A stretch of DNA of 64,000 bases from assembly GCF_918741275.1 (NCBI RefSeq), contig NZ_CAKKNA010000002.1:62001-126000 (forward strand), read 5' to 3'. Source of the stretch: Bacillus sp. CECT 9360. Its GTDB lineage: Bacteria > Bacillota > Bacilli > Bacillales > DSM-1321. Below are positions 17,795 to 26,861 of the stretch, one piece after another. A program made the translations under genes and the position numbers. How positions within the stretch are numbered: the stretch's first letter is position 1; each line of letters begins with the position of its first letter. Under the pieces are notes generated by a model. That model was not told where the DNA came from. It ran no database searches and saw only the letters and a program-made list of their open reading frames with translations.

Positions 17795-18489
17795 AGCTGG
17801 CCTGCTTTTTTGTCCAGAAGAAACTGTTCTGAGACGACCCCGTCCTTAACGAGTAAAGAACGCGATACTCTCTGTGAGAAATCTGTATCATGAGTAACCA
17901 TAACAATTGTTTTACCTTGCTTTGAAAGCTCATTAAAAAGCGAAAATATTTGCTCGGCATTTTCAGAATCGAGATTGCCAGTAGGTTCATCAGCCAAAAG
18001 CAAAGGCGGATCATTGGCTAAAGCTCTCGCTATCGCACATCTTTGTTTTTCACCCCCGGATACGGAGTCAGGGAAAAGATTAGCTTTATGTTGCAGCCCC
18101 ACACGTTCGAGCAGCATCAAAGCCCGTTCCTTTCTTTTTTTTCGGTTTAAGGAACGGGAAAATTCCATTGGAAGCATCACGTTTTCCAGTAGTGTGAGTG
18201 TCTGCAACAGGTAGAAAGACTGAAAGACAATCCCCGTTTCAAAACAACGCCACTTCGTCAGAAGCTTTTCTGGAAAACTAGAAATCTTTTTTCCTAAAAC
18301 TGTAACCGTTCCTTTTGTAGGAGAATCTATTCCCGACAGGATGTGTAGTAAAGTGGATTTTCCACTACCTGACTTCCCGATGATTCCGACAAACTCCCCT
18401 TTATTAATGGAAAGGGTAACCTCCTTGAGTGCTGAAAATTGCCCAGCTTCATTTGAATACAGCTTTGAAACATTTTCTAGTTCTATCAT
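17791..18489 (-). CDS. LolD/MacB-type ABC transporter ATPase
   Basis: 232 residues. Walker A GKSGSGKST (about 37-45), signature SGGEKQR (about 144), Walker B LLLADEPTGNLDSENA and the switch His region VMVTHD are all intact. The PTGNLDS stretch is typical of the LolD/MacB/FtsE-like exporters that pair with FtsX-type permeases. It is the first gene of the operon and overlaps the permease by four bases. No two-component genes are adjacent, unlike the Bce-type bacitracin exporters. Confidence 0.92.
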   Translation of the reverse strand: MIELENVSKLYSNEAGQFSALKEVTLSINKGEFVGIIGKSGSGKSTLLHILSGIDSPTKGTVTVLGKKISSFPEKLLTKWRCFETGIVFQSFYLLQTLTLLENVMLPMEFSRSLNRKKRKERALMLLERVGLQHKANLFPDSVSGGEKQRCAIARALANDPPLLLADEPTGNLDSENAEQIFSLFNELSKQGKTIVMVTHDTDFSQRVSRSLLVKDGVVSEQFLLDKKAGQL

Positions 18490-19049
18490 TAACAGGTACT
18501 CCTTATGTAACCTTTTACTATTGTAATAACATGTTGCTTTATCGAAAGCAACTTCTCTAGAAGGCTCTATTATTTAAAGGGTTTTTAACTATGAGAAAAA
18601 ATTCACAAAAAATAGGTTTTATCTCAATGGATTCTATTAGTTTCATCGTCAGATCAAGAAGATTTATGATTTAGGAACTATATATTTTACTTATTTCTTC
18701 CAAATTTTTGATTATTAGTATTTATTTTTTTGGAAAATATTCGTTGCTTCTTTTAAAAAAGAAAATTTCAATAAAAAAAATTTAATTAGATATTTTTAAA
18801 AAAAGACAAAAATGAAGAAATGTAAAGGGAGAGTTAGCATTTGTATAGTGACTTTTCACCATGATAAAGCGGTGGGATAGAAATAGTAAAGATGAATTTG
18901 GAAGATAATGGTTAAACATTAAAGTTATTTTACAAAAGTAACAAAGATATAAAATCGGTAAATGTCACCGTTTCCAATTGCGTAGCAAAAAGGGTTTTAG
19001 AATACTGTGGTAAAAAAGAACGGTTTTCTATTCTGTGAAAAACGTCGGA

Positions 19050-19078
19050 TTGATAAAAATATTTGTCGTCATTAATCT
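19050..19078 (+). promoter_or_regulatory. hasA: Possible promoter of the has operon
   Basis: TTGATA (19050) - 17 bases - TAATCT (19073), about 75 bases before the hasA ATG. The rest of 18490-19151 is a very AT-rich divergent intergenic region; I see no gene or riboswitch in it. Confidence 0.35.
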
Positions 19079-19151
19079 AAGTTTGACAAAGGCCATGTCG
19101 ATTTTTAAAGTGAGCGTGGAAAGTCAACTAAATAGCGAAAGGAGAACTATC

Positions 19152-20495
19152 ATGTCAAAAGTTGTAGAAGATTTATCTGCAGCACAAATGCAGGAAATTA
19201 CAACAGAAAAAAAGTTTTCCATGAAGGAAAAAACGTTTGTTATCACGCTTTTCAGTCTAACGGTAGCTGCGCTGTTCTATGTTAACTGGTCAGCCTCGGA
19301 TAAATGGAATTTAACCATCGGCTTATACGGTTCAGTAATGATTGCGTATCTGCTAGGAAAAATGATTCTTTCTTTTAAATACAAAACGGTAGATCTCGAT
19401 CCGCCGGATTTGAAAGTGTCCGTAGTGATTCCCTCTTATAATGAAGAGCCGGAAGCTGTGCTCGGAACAATTAAGAGTATTTTAAAGCAAGATTACCCGG
19501 TTCATGAAATCTTCGTGATTGATGATGGAAGTAAAGATATATCGGCGTATAATGCTTCTCTTAAATTAAAAGAAACTTTGACTGCCAATATGACTGCCAT
19601 CGAAGGAGTGGAACCTTCCAAACTGCCGGAATTGATCGTCCATCGGCTTCCGAAAAATCAAGGCAAACGCCACGCTCAAATTTGGGCTTTCGAAAGGGCG
19701 ACCGGTGATGTGTTTGTAACAGTTGATTCTGATTGTACGGTCTTCTCCAATGCGATTCGGGAACTTTTAAAGCCTTTTAATGATTCAGAAGTGGCTGCAA
19801 CAACGGGGCATGTCAATATCCGAAACAGGACTGATAACCTTTTAACCAGACTAATCGATATGAGATATGACAATGCGTTCCGTGTTGAGCGGGCTGCACA
19901 TTCTGTTACCGGAAATGTTTTGGTCTGCAGCGGTCCTCTTAGTGCTTATAGACGTAATGTGGTCATGTCAAACTTGGAACATTATGGTACGCAAACATTT
20001 TTAGGCCAGCAGGTACAGCTTGGGGATGATAGATGTTTAACCAATTACGCGATCCGTGAAGGAAAGACTCTCTATCAATCAACCGCTCGCTGTATTACAG
20101 ATGCGCCGACATCACTTTATACTTTGCTTAAGCAACAGTCCCGCTGGAATAAATCTTTCTTTAGGGAAAGCTTAGTAGCACTTAAAATCGGATTGAAAAA
20201 ACCAAATGTGTTAGTTTGGGTCATGTTAGAATTGTTTTTATGGCTGGCTTTTGGGGTGTCACTCGTTTTGGCGATATATCTTATGTCAACAACGATGGGG
20301 TGGATTATGTTGATCTACTACCTGGCATATGTAACGATATCTGCTTATGCAAGAAACGTGTTTTATGCGTATAAGAAGCCTTTTACCTTCTTGCTTGCCC
20401 CTGTTTACGGCATCCTGTTTTTAATTTTATTATGCCCGCTTCGTTTTTGGGCATTGCTAACATTACGTTCTACTTCTTGGGGAACAAGAGGCTAA
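19152..20495 (+). CDS. hasA: Hyaluronan synthase (class I, GT2)
   Basis: 447 residues. Two N-terminal membrane helices (about 28-45 and 54-75) precede a GT2 domain and several C-terminal helices. Catalytic elements are D124-D-G, D192-S-D194, G291-D-D-R and the Q-Q-S-R-W332 motif of processive synthases. Stretches such as KNQGKRHAQIWAFERATGD, VNIRNRTDNLLTRL and a terminal STSWGTRG match streptococcal HasA closely as I recall it, far beyond generic cellulose or NodC synthases. It polymerises UDP-GlcA and UDP-GlcNAc and extrudes the chain. ATG 19152 has AAAGGAGA upstream. The next two genes make UDP-glucose and UDP-glucuronate, as in hasACB operons. Confidence 0.93.
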   Translation: MSKVVEDLSAAQMQEITTEKKFSMKEKTFVITLFSLTVAALFYVNWSASDKWNLTIGLYGSVMIAYLLGKMILSFKYKTVDLDPPDLKVSVVIPSYNEEPEAVLGTIKSILKQDYPVHEIFVIDDGSKDISAYNASLKLKETLTANMTAIEGVEPSKLPELIVHRLPKNQGKRHAQIWAFERATGDVFVTVDSDCTVFSNAIRELLKPFNDSEVAATTGHVNIRNRTDNLLTRLIDMRYDNAFRVERAAHSVTGNVLVCSGPLSAYRRNVVMSNLEHYGTQTFLGQQVQLGDDRCLTNYAIREGKTLYQSTARCITDAPTSLYTLLKQQSRWNKSFFRESLVALKIGLKKPNVLVWVMLELFLWLAFGVSLVLAIYLMSTTMGWIMLIYYLAYVTISAYARNVFYAYKKPFTFLLAPVYGILFLILLCPLRFWALLTLRSTSWGTRG

Positions 20496-20611
20496 AAATG
20501 AGCTTACAACCGGATGAAGAGATTGGAACTAAGAATACTCGTTCCACGCTTCACCCGCTAAATAAAGTGTAGATTGAATAAAAATAAATCATACAAAGAG
20601 GAGTTGGTTCC

Positions 20612-21502
20612 ATGAAGGTTCGTAAAGCGATCATTCCAGCTGCGGGTTTAGGGACGAGATTTTTGCCTGCAACGAAGGCACAGCCAAAAGAAATGCTTCC
20701 GATTGTTGATAAGCCAACGATTCAATACATTGTTGAGGAAGCAATCAATTCTGGAATTGAAGATATTCTAATAATCAGCGGACGTGGAAAGCGCGCGATA
20801 GAAGATCATTTTGATAAAGCTTACGAGTTAGAAGAAACCCTCTATAAAAAAGAGAAATTCGAAAAGCTATCTGAAATTCAAGAGATTTCTAATATGGCGA
20901 ATATCCATTATATCCGTCAAAAGGAACCAAAGGGACTTGGGCATGCGATACATTGTGCATCAAGCTTTATTGGAGATGAGCCGTTCGCCGTTTTATTGGG
21001 GGACGATATTGTAAGATCCGAAAAACCTTGTATACAGCAGCTTATTAACGTTTTTGATAAATATCAGACATCTACTATTGGTGTACAGGAAGTGGATCCT
21101 AAAGAAGTTTCAAAGTACGGGATCATTGCACCGTTGGAAAACAAAACGCTCGATGAAGGAATTATCTCGCTCGCATCAGTTGTAGAAAAGCCGCCGGCGG
21201 AAATAGCGCCTTCGAATTACGCGATCATGGGAAGGTATGTATTAACTCCTGAAATATTTTCGATTCTTGAATCATTACCTCCAGGTTCCGGTGGCGAGAT
21301 TCAGCTGACGGATGCGATCCAAAAACTAAACGAAATCGAAAATGTACTAGCTTACGACTTCCATGGAAAGCGGTATGATGTCGGAGATAAATTTGGTTTT
21401 GTCCGGGCGACGATCGACTTTTCTCTTGAAAGAGAAGACATTAACCAACAGGTGAAAATGTATTTAAAAGAGCTAGTAGGCCAACAACCTATTGTACATT
21501 AA
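20612..21502 (+). CDS. hasC: UTP-glucose-1-phosphate uridylyltransferase (HasC/GtaB)
   Basis: 296 residues, full length. The nucleotide-binding N-terminus AIIPAAGLGTRFLPATKA and the KEMLPIVDKP lysine motif are intact, as are IDDILIISG-like and EKPPAEIAPSNYAIMGRY regions of the GtaB/GalU family. It forms UDP-glucose from UTP and glucose-1-phosphate, the first precursor step for glucuronate. AAAGAGGAG precedes the ATG. It follows hasA after 116 bases and precedes the UDP-glucose dehydrogenase by 26, so it works with them; a housekeeping gtaB probably exists elsewhere. Confidence 0.95.
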   Translation: MKVRKAIIPAAGLGTRFLPATKAQPKEMLPIVDKPTIQYIVEEAINSGIEDILIISGRGKRAIEDHFDKAYELEETLYKKEKFEKLSEIQEISNMANIHYIRQKEPKGLGHAIHCASSFIGDEPFAVLLGDDIVRSEKPCIQQLINVFDKYQTSTIGVQEVDPKEVSKYGIIAPLENKTLDEGIISLASVVEKPPAEIAPSNYAIMGRYVLTPEIFSILESLPPGSGGEIQLTDAIQKLNEIENVLAYDFHGKRYDVGDKFGFVRATIDFSLEREDINQQVKMYLKELVGQQPIVH

Positions 21503-21528
21503 TCACTGTCAAAGGAGGAGAAGTTGAG

Positions 21529-22869
21529 ATGAGAGTAGCGATCATAGGAACAGGTTATGTCGGTCTCGTTACAGGGGTATGCTTATCCGATATTGGTCAT
21601 GATGTAACTTGTATTGATATCAATCCAGATAAAATAGAGATACTGAAAAATGGTGAATCTCCGATTTATGAACCTGGTCTGGAAGAATTAATGAAATATA
21701 ACAGCGAAAAAGGCAGACTCAATTTCACTACTTCTCACAGTGAAGGCTTCCGCGAGGCTGAAGTGATCTTTATCGCAGTTGGAACCCCGCAAAGTGAAGA
21801 CGGTTCCGCTGATTTGACTTATATATTTCAGGCTGCGAAAGATATTGCATATAATATTACCTGCGATACGATTCTTATTACGAAAAGTACGGTTCCAATC
21901 GGAACAAACTACAAAATAAAAGAAGTAGTGCTGGAGCATTTAAAAGAAGATGTGAAGGTCGACTTTGTTTCAAATCCGGAATTTTTGCGAGAAGGTTCCG
22001 CTGTGTGGGATACATTTAACGGAGATCGAATCGTCATTGGAACGGATTACAAAGAAGCTGCCGAAAAAATTGAAGCTTTATACCAACCCTTCCAAATCCC
22101 GGTACTTACAACGAGTATCCCGAGCGCAGAAATGATTAAATATGCTGCTAATGCTTTTCTAGCTACGAAAATCTCTTTTATCAATGAGATTGCAAATCTA
22201 TCAGAAAAAGTAGGAGCGGATGTAGAAGAGGTGGCCAACGGGATTGGTAAGGATGGAAGAATTGGCTCTAAATTTCTTCAGGCAGGCATCGGCTATGGGG
22301 GCTCATGCTTTCCGAAGGATACCCATGCTCTTGTAAGAATTTCTGAAGAATCAGACCACGAATTTCATTTATTGAAATCCGTTATTAAAACCAATGATTC
22401 CCAAAAGTTCTTATTATACGAAAAAGCTTTAGAACGATTCGGATCACTCGAAGGAAAACGGGTAGCTTTTCTTGGTCTCTCCTTTAAGCCTGAAACAGAT
22501 GATATGAGGGAAGCAGCCTCAATTACATTGGCGGAGCTGTTAATCAAAGATAAGGCGCAAGTGATAGGATATGATCCTATTGCGACAGAAAACGCTAAAA
22601 AGCTACTCCCGGAAGGTGTAGTGTACGCAGAAAACATAGAGGATGCGATTAAACAGGCTGATATCGTCTTTATTTTAACTGATTGGCAGGAAATTGTGGA
22701 AAAAGCGCTCATTCTTACAAGCTTATTCCACGATGAACCGGCCATGTTTGATGGACGCAACTGTTATTCGCTTGAAGAAGTGCAAAAGTTCAACGTAGAA
22801 TACTATTCTGTCGGACGGGAAGTTGTTCATCCAAAAACAAAAGAAAAGCAGCTTGCTGCGTCTTTCTAA
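21529..22869 (+). CDS. hasB: UDP-glucose 6-dehydrogenase (HasB/Ugd)
   Basis: 446 residues. An N-terminal NAD-binding Rossmann motif (GTGYVGLVTG, residues about 7-16), a central dimerisation helix region and the catalytic C260 in GYGGSCFPKD are present. It oxidises UDP-glucose twice to UDP-glucuronate using NAD+, supplying one of the two hyaluronan precursors. AAAGGAGGAG precedes the ATG. Gene order hasA-hasC-hasB differs from streptococcal hasA-hasB-hasC but equals the hasACB order reported for Bacillus cereus G9241-type plasmids. Confidence 0.95.
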   Translation: MRVAIIGTGYVGLVTGVCLSDIGHDVTCIDINPDKIEILKNGESPIYEPGLEELMKYNSEKGRLNFTTSHSEGFREAEVIFIAVGTPQSEDGSADLTYIFQAAKDIAYNITCDTILITKSTVPIGTNYKIKEVVLEHLKEDVKVDFVSNPEFLREGSAVWDTFNGDRIVIGTDYKEAAEKIEALYQPFQIPVLTTSIPSAEMIKYAANAFLATKISFINEIANLSEKVGADVEEVANGIGKDGRIGSKFLQAGIGYGGSCFPKDTHALVRISEESDHEFHLLKSVIKTNDSQKFLLYEKALERFGSLEGKRVAFLGLSFKPETDDMREAASITLAELLIKDKAQVIGYDPIATENAKKLLPEGVVYAENIEDAIKQADIVFILTDWQEIVEKALILTSLFHDEPAMFDGRNCYSLEEVQKFNVEYYSVGREVVHPKTKEKQLAASF

Positions 22870-22891
22870 TACCGAAGAGAGGAAGATAAAT

Positions 22892-23680
22892 ATGAAAAAG
22901 ATGTTATCTGCTGTTTTAGCTGCGGGCCTAGTGTTAAGTACTACTGGCATGGTAAGTGCACAAAGTACGGAAGTGAAGGAACCATCCTCGCAAACAGGCA
23001 AATTTGAAGATGCCATACATGCAATTAATAGCCTTCATGCTTCAGTCGTTCTTACGAATGAAAAGTACCATGTCAGGTATTCAGAAGAAAAAGGCAAGGT
23101 GAAGATTCATATCCAAAAAGAGAGCGGTAATGAAAAAATTGAAGTTACGGAAGAACAGGCTATCGAAGAAATGAAGCAATTTGTTTCAGAATTAGAGCTT
23201 AACAGACAAATGAGCAAGCAAAAGATTGTTCAAAGAATTTCTGATGCCTTGGGTGTAAAGCCGGCCGATGTTCAATTCTCAAAGACGTCTGTTACCTTTA
23301 ACAATCAGTCACAGTTAACATTTCTCTACAAAAAAGGCAATAAAGCAAGCGATTACGTGGCCCCAAGCAATGTCAACTTGAATGTAGAGGACGTTAATGG
23401 ACAATTTGTACGGGTAAAATTATCTGCAAAAAATGACAAAATCATCGCGCGTTATGAGATAAAAACAACAGAAGAGCATAAAGTTTACAAAGGATGGGCT
23501 GCTCTTAGAGAGCTTAACCGGTTAGGTGTGACCCTGCATCCTGACGAAGATACTGATTTAAACAGTTATTATAATAGTCTGGCCAAAAAGCTTGGAGTTT
23601 CAGCGAACGAAGTAAAAAAAGCCAATATGAATCTATTGTTATCTAATCAGACAATGGTTCATTTCAACTATGTGAAGTAG
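22892..23680 (+). CDS. Secreted protein of unknown function in the has operon
   Basis: 262 residues: a signal peptide (1-24, ending VSAQ), then a charged mature region without Cys or membrane segments. It seems to hold two related halves, each ending in a FEFKF-like strand (SQLTFLYKKGN near 150 and QTMVHFNYVK at the end). Each is preceded by a helix and a short KLGVSANEVKKA/ALGVKPADVQFS turn. It may be YusW-like, but I cannot confirm this. Only 22 bases separate it from hasB and GAGAGGAAG precedes the ATG, so it is co-transcribed with the hyaluronan genes. A role at the cell surface is inference. Confidence 0.75.
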   Translation: MKKMLSAVLAAGLVLSTTGMVSAQSTEVKEPSSQTGKFEDAIHAINSLHASVVLTNEKYHVRYSEEKGKVKIHIQKESGNEKIEVTEEQAIEEMKQFVSELELNRQMSKQKIVQRISDALGVKPADVQFSKTSVTFNNQSQLTFLYKKGNKASDYVAPSNVNLNVEDVNGQFVRVKLSAKNDKIIARYEIKTTEEHKVYKGWAALRELNRLGVTLHPDEDTDLNSYYNSLAKKLGVSANEVKKANMNLLLSNQTMVHFNYVK

Positions 23681-23697
23681 CAAATATTCTACAAAAA

Positions 23698-23727
23698 AAT
23701 GAGGGTACCAGCAAATGCCGGTCCCTT
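23698..23727. terminator. Hairpin between convergent has operon and beta-helix gene
   Basis: Imperfect stem TGAGGGTACC / GGTCCCTTCA around AGCAAATGCC, with A-rich sequence on one side and TTATTTAG on the other. Confidence 0.5.
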
Positions 23728-23729
23728 CA

Positions 23730-24953
23730 TTATTTAGTTATATTGCTGCTCGTTTGGTCATTCAGATTGGAAAAAGTATTTCCCGAAAGTTTTAATCCGG
23801 ATACGTTTGCGACCATGTTCACACCATATCTCCCATTCATTAAAGAATTATCCATAATGGAAATATTACTGAATTCACTGGTGCCGTCATATCCTTTGTT
23901 TATTCGGATCATATCAGATTTGGAAGAAATATTGCTTTCCCCATTGGCGATGGAATTTCCTATTACTGTTAAGTTATTTCCGCCCGCTATGTCTATGGCC
24001 GCAGAAAATCTTCCTATCCCCGCTATCGTATTCTTTTCAACCGAGACATTATCTGCATGAACAGATATTGCTGACCACATATCATAATCATTGTTATCTT
24101 TATAGGTTTCATAAAAATTGTTGTAATGAAAGCTGTTAAAAATATAATTGTCTTTAACCAGGACACCAGGCGATTGAATCTTTATTGCCCTTTTATAGGT
24201 TTTGTGAAAAGAATTATTGATGATTCTCAGGCCTACATCCTCTGTAAATCCTTGGACGACAATCCCATCCCCGTCATCCTTGGGGCCAATCTCAGAAATC
24301 GATGAGTTTTGGATGGTAATATCTTTGCTGGCAGGCTGTGTTTCAAGAGCAGGACTTATTAAAACTCCTCTTGCTACTTTATGGTTCCAGCCTACTTCTG
24401 AAGAAATATTTTCAGCAAAGACATTGTGAATAAAAAGATGATTTATCATTACGTTTTCAACTCCGCCTTCAATGCGAATGCCGACTGGAGTAGAGTTAGA
24501 AAGTGCACCTTCCGATGGCTGGCCGAAATTTCTAAAGGTAGCGGATTGTAAGGTTATGTTTTTGGTTCCATCCATGATCGTAAGTCCCCGTAAAACATGG
24601 TGATTACCATCTACGATAAGGTCATGAATTTTGATATTTCCACCTTTTGCTCTTAGCATTGTATAGCCTTCCGACTTTGCTTTAATCACAGAGTTAGATC
24701 CATAAACTTCTGTATTCTCTTTAACTGTTAACGTTTCGGCTATTGAATACGTACCTTCGGGGAAGAATACTTTTTTATTCTTTCCATAATATAAGGCTTT
24801 TTTTATCGCTACCGTGTCATCGGCAATGCCATTTCCGATCGCCCCATAATCCTTTACGTTAATGATACTATTCTCTGCATGAATGGAAGCTGAAAGACCA
24901 AATAAATATAATAGTGACATAGAAACAATGATACCCGCTTTTTTTATCTTCAT
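23730..24953 (-). CDS. Secreted right-handed beta-helix protein (pectate-lyase-3 superfamily)
   Basis: 407 residues: a signal peptide (1-26, SIHAEN), then the N-terminal VKDYGAIGNGIADDT cap typical of the Pectate_lyase_3/GH28-like group. After that come about ten parallel beta-helix rungs with repeated N-x-(I/V) asparagine-ladder motifs (KDITIQNSSIS, LRIINNSFHK, VLVKDNYIF, VSVEKNTIAG). Proteins of this fold are polysaccharide lyases, hydrolases, epimerases or phage depolymerases. It is convergent to the hyaluronan operon, so an action on hyaluronan or another exopolysaccharide is possible but unproven. AGAAGGGAT precedes the ATG. I could not identify catalytic residues. Confidence 0.82.
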   Translation of the reverse strand: MKIKKAGIIVSMSLLYLFGLSASIHAENSIINVKDYGAIGNGIADDTVAIKKALYYGKNKKVFFPEGTYSIAETLTVKENTEVYGSNSVIKAKSEGYTMLRAKGGNIKIHDLIVDGNHHVLRGLTIMDGTKNITLQSATFRNFGQPSEGALSNSTPVGIRIEGGVENVMINHLFIHNVFAENISSEVGWNHKVARGVLISPALETQPASKDITIQNSSISEIGPKDDGDGIVVQGFTEDVGLRIINNSFHKTYKRAIKIQSPGVLVKDNYIFNSFHYNNFYETYKDNNDYDMWSAISVHADNVSVEKNTIAGIGRFSAAIDIAGGNNLTVIGNSIANGESNISSKSDMIRINKGYDGTSEFSNISIMDNSLMNGRYGVNMVANVSGLKLSGNTFSNLNDQTSSNITK

Positions 24954-24954
24954 A

Positions 24955-25376
24955 AACGATCCCTTCTAATTGTGTTTCTTAAGATGCTATTCCATATGAC
25001 TATAGTATCGGCATCTTTTTACCTGTTTTTGCTTTAATTAAACAATTTTTATAGGACTTTTATAGTGTTTTTTGTTTTTGAAGGTAATTATGTCCATAAG
25101 ATTGAAATGAAAAATGAGAGAAAGGTTGGATTAAATCATATTGAAGAACTTATATCGAAATAATCTTTTCATTTAATAGAACAAAAGAAGCAAGGTTGAA
25201 ACAGAAGAGGAATTCAAATTCTTCAGGAGAATATGTACAATAGAGGATGATGGAGGATAGGAGAGACAGATAAAGGCGAAAAATGTGTTTTAACTAACCT
25301 ACACTAGCAGAGTTAAAAGAATAACTGGGATGGCTCATTTGCAGGATAAAACCAGAAATTTAGGGAGATATGAAAA
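24955..25376. other. Divergent intergenic region, no gene seen
   Basis: AT-rich region carrying the leaders of the beta-helix gene (minus) and the HAD gene (plus). I found no convincing ORF, riboswitch or terminator in it. Confidence 0.5.
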
Positions 25377-26030
25377 ATGATTAAGGCAATGATTTTTGAT
25401 TTTGATGGCACGATTATTGATACCGAGTCGTTGTGGTATAAAGTATTTTGCGACGTCCTGATGGAGAAGTTTGAACTGGAACTTCCACTTGCAGAATTTG
25501 CGAAAGTGATCGGCACGACCGACGAGCTCCTTTTTGAATACATAAGCACTCAAACGGGAAAACCTGCAGATCAAGAGCTTATCAAAGAACTAACAGGCTT
25601 AAGGTTTTCCGAGTTAAAAGAAACCCTCGTTTTACGCGAAGGGATAGAAGGAAAAATAAAAGAGGCTAAGAATTTGGGGATTAAGCTGGGCATTGCCTCA
25701 AGCTCTGGCCGGGAATGGGTCGAAAGCTTTCTTGAAAAATTCGGGTTACTGGAACATTTCCAAACGATTAAAACAAAAGAAGATGTAAAGATTGTAAAAC
25801 CAGATCCCGCTTTGTACGTAAAGGCTATGGATGACTTACATGTGGTTCCTGCGGAAAGCTTGGCCATTGAAGATTCAATCAACGGATCTCTTGCAGCTAT
25901 AAGAGCCGGGATGCACTGTATAGTGGTTCCAAACGAAGTCACTTCCTTCCTTACTTTTGACCAAGAAGTTAAGGTGTTTAATACGTTTTCAAGCTTCCGG
26001 CTGGCGGATATTGAAAAAGAAGGTTTATAG
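25377..26030 (+). CDS. HAD-IA family hydrolase (YhcW/beta-phosphoglucomutase-like)
   Basis: 217 residues. Motif I D8-F-D10-G-T, motif II near IASSSGR (S-S at about 109), motif III K-P-D-P and the acidic motif IV IEDS are all present, with a helical cap between about 15 and 85. This is the beta-PGM/phosphoglycolate phosphatase class; the substrate is unknown. It resembles B. subtilis YhcW in size and motifs, though it is far from the yhc genes at the start of the window. TAGGGAG lies upstream of the ATG. It is monocistronic as far as I can see. Confidence 0.88.
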   Translation: MIKAMIFDFDGTIIDTESLWYKVFCDVLMEKFELELPLAEFAKVIGTTDELLFEYISTQTGKPADQELIKELTGLRFSELKETLVLREGIEGKIKEAKNLGIKLGIASSSGREWVESFLEKFGLLEHFQTIKTKEDVKIVKPDPALYVKAMDDLHVVPAESLAIEDSINGSLAAIRAGMHCIVVPNEVTSFLTFDQEVKVFNTFSSFRLADIEKEGL

Positions 26031-26251
26031 ATTGTGATTACACTGGCCCCTAATAATAACTATGGATTAGTTACTTTAGGGGGACTAGAATAATTTATCT
26101 TGCTGACGGAAGTTACCCAGTTATCCTTTAACAAGTATTCAAAGAAACAATTTCGTGCTTCAAGAGCGGCTCTTATCGCTATTCACGATTTCTTTAATAG
26201 TAAGAGGGGTTAAAAAAGAGAATAATAAGACTTAAGAATAAGAGGCTAATT

Positions 26252-26682
26252 ATGAGTCAGCTTAAAATATACTACAGAATAAAAAAGTTATTGTTACTGA
26301 ATTGAATAATGGAGAAGATTTACGAAAGCAATGGAAACAATGTTTCACTAAAAGTATAAGCAAATCAGTAAAGAAGAATATTTATTTTGATCAATTTTTA
26401 TGGCATATATTTAGCTATGAGATAATCCAATGCTTAGAAAATGAAGAAGCCATTGAGGCATTCAATAAAGAACATAAAAAGGATTGTTATGTGTTCTATC
26501 AAAATATCGACGATGTCTTAATGCTTAACAATGCTAAAGAAATAAAGCCACACGATTTTATATCCGAACCACAGGCTTTTTATTCGGATATTTATATTGT
26601 AAATAAAGATTTCACTTGGACATATGTACTTACTCACGAAAAATATTGTGGACCATATTTTTATAAACCGACAAAGGTGTAA
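26252..26682 (+). pseudogene. DUF4275-like protein with N-terminal frameshift
   Basis: The main frame from about 26266 to the stop at 26682 encodes a DUF4275-like domain (FLWHIFSYEIIQCLENEEA ... DFTWTYVLTHEKYCGPYF). No normal start codon with a ribosome binding site exists in it; only TTG 26302 is available. AGAGG lies before an ATG at 26252 in another frame, MSQLKI. A two-base TA excess near 26266-26271 (AAATATACTACAG) separates the two; removing it would give MSQLKILQNKKVIVTEL joined to the rest, as expected for the family. It is therefore probably a frameshifted gene or a sequencing error. Function unknown. Confidence 0.6.
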
Positions 26683-26784
26683 TTGAAATCACTTTACTCC
26701 CTACCAGCAAGTACAAATGCATCGGAATCGATCGAACAAAAGACAGTACACTTATCCTTTGAGAAGAAAAATAATAGCGTTAAG

Positions 26785-26824
26785 GGAGAGGTTGTTGTTA
26801 GGAAAACAGCTTCTCCGTTTTTTA
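26785..26824 (+). terminator. Terminator upstream of GNAT gene
   Basis: Stem GGAGAGGTTGTT / AACAGCTTCTCC with G-U pairs, then GTTTTTT. Confidence 0.7.
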
Positions 26825-26861
26825 ATTATTATTAATCTCAAAATGGGGAGGAGTTAGAACA

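Noticed and set aside
20498-20572. 24-codon ORF between hasA and hasC
   Set aside because: An AGAGG is present upstream but the peptide is too short and has no recognisable feature to support translation.
26698-26836. Reading frame between the DUF4275-like and GNAT genes
   Set aside because: Its end coincides with a rho-independent terminator and it has no start or known homology.
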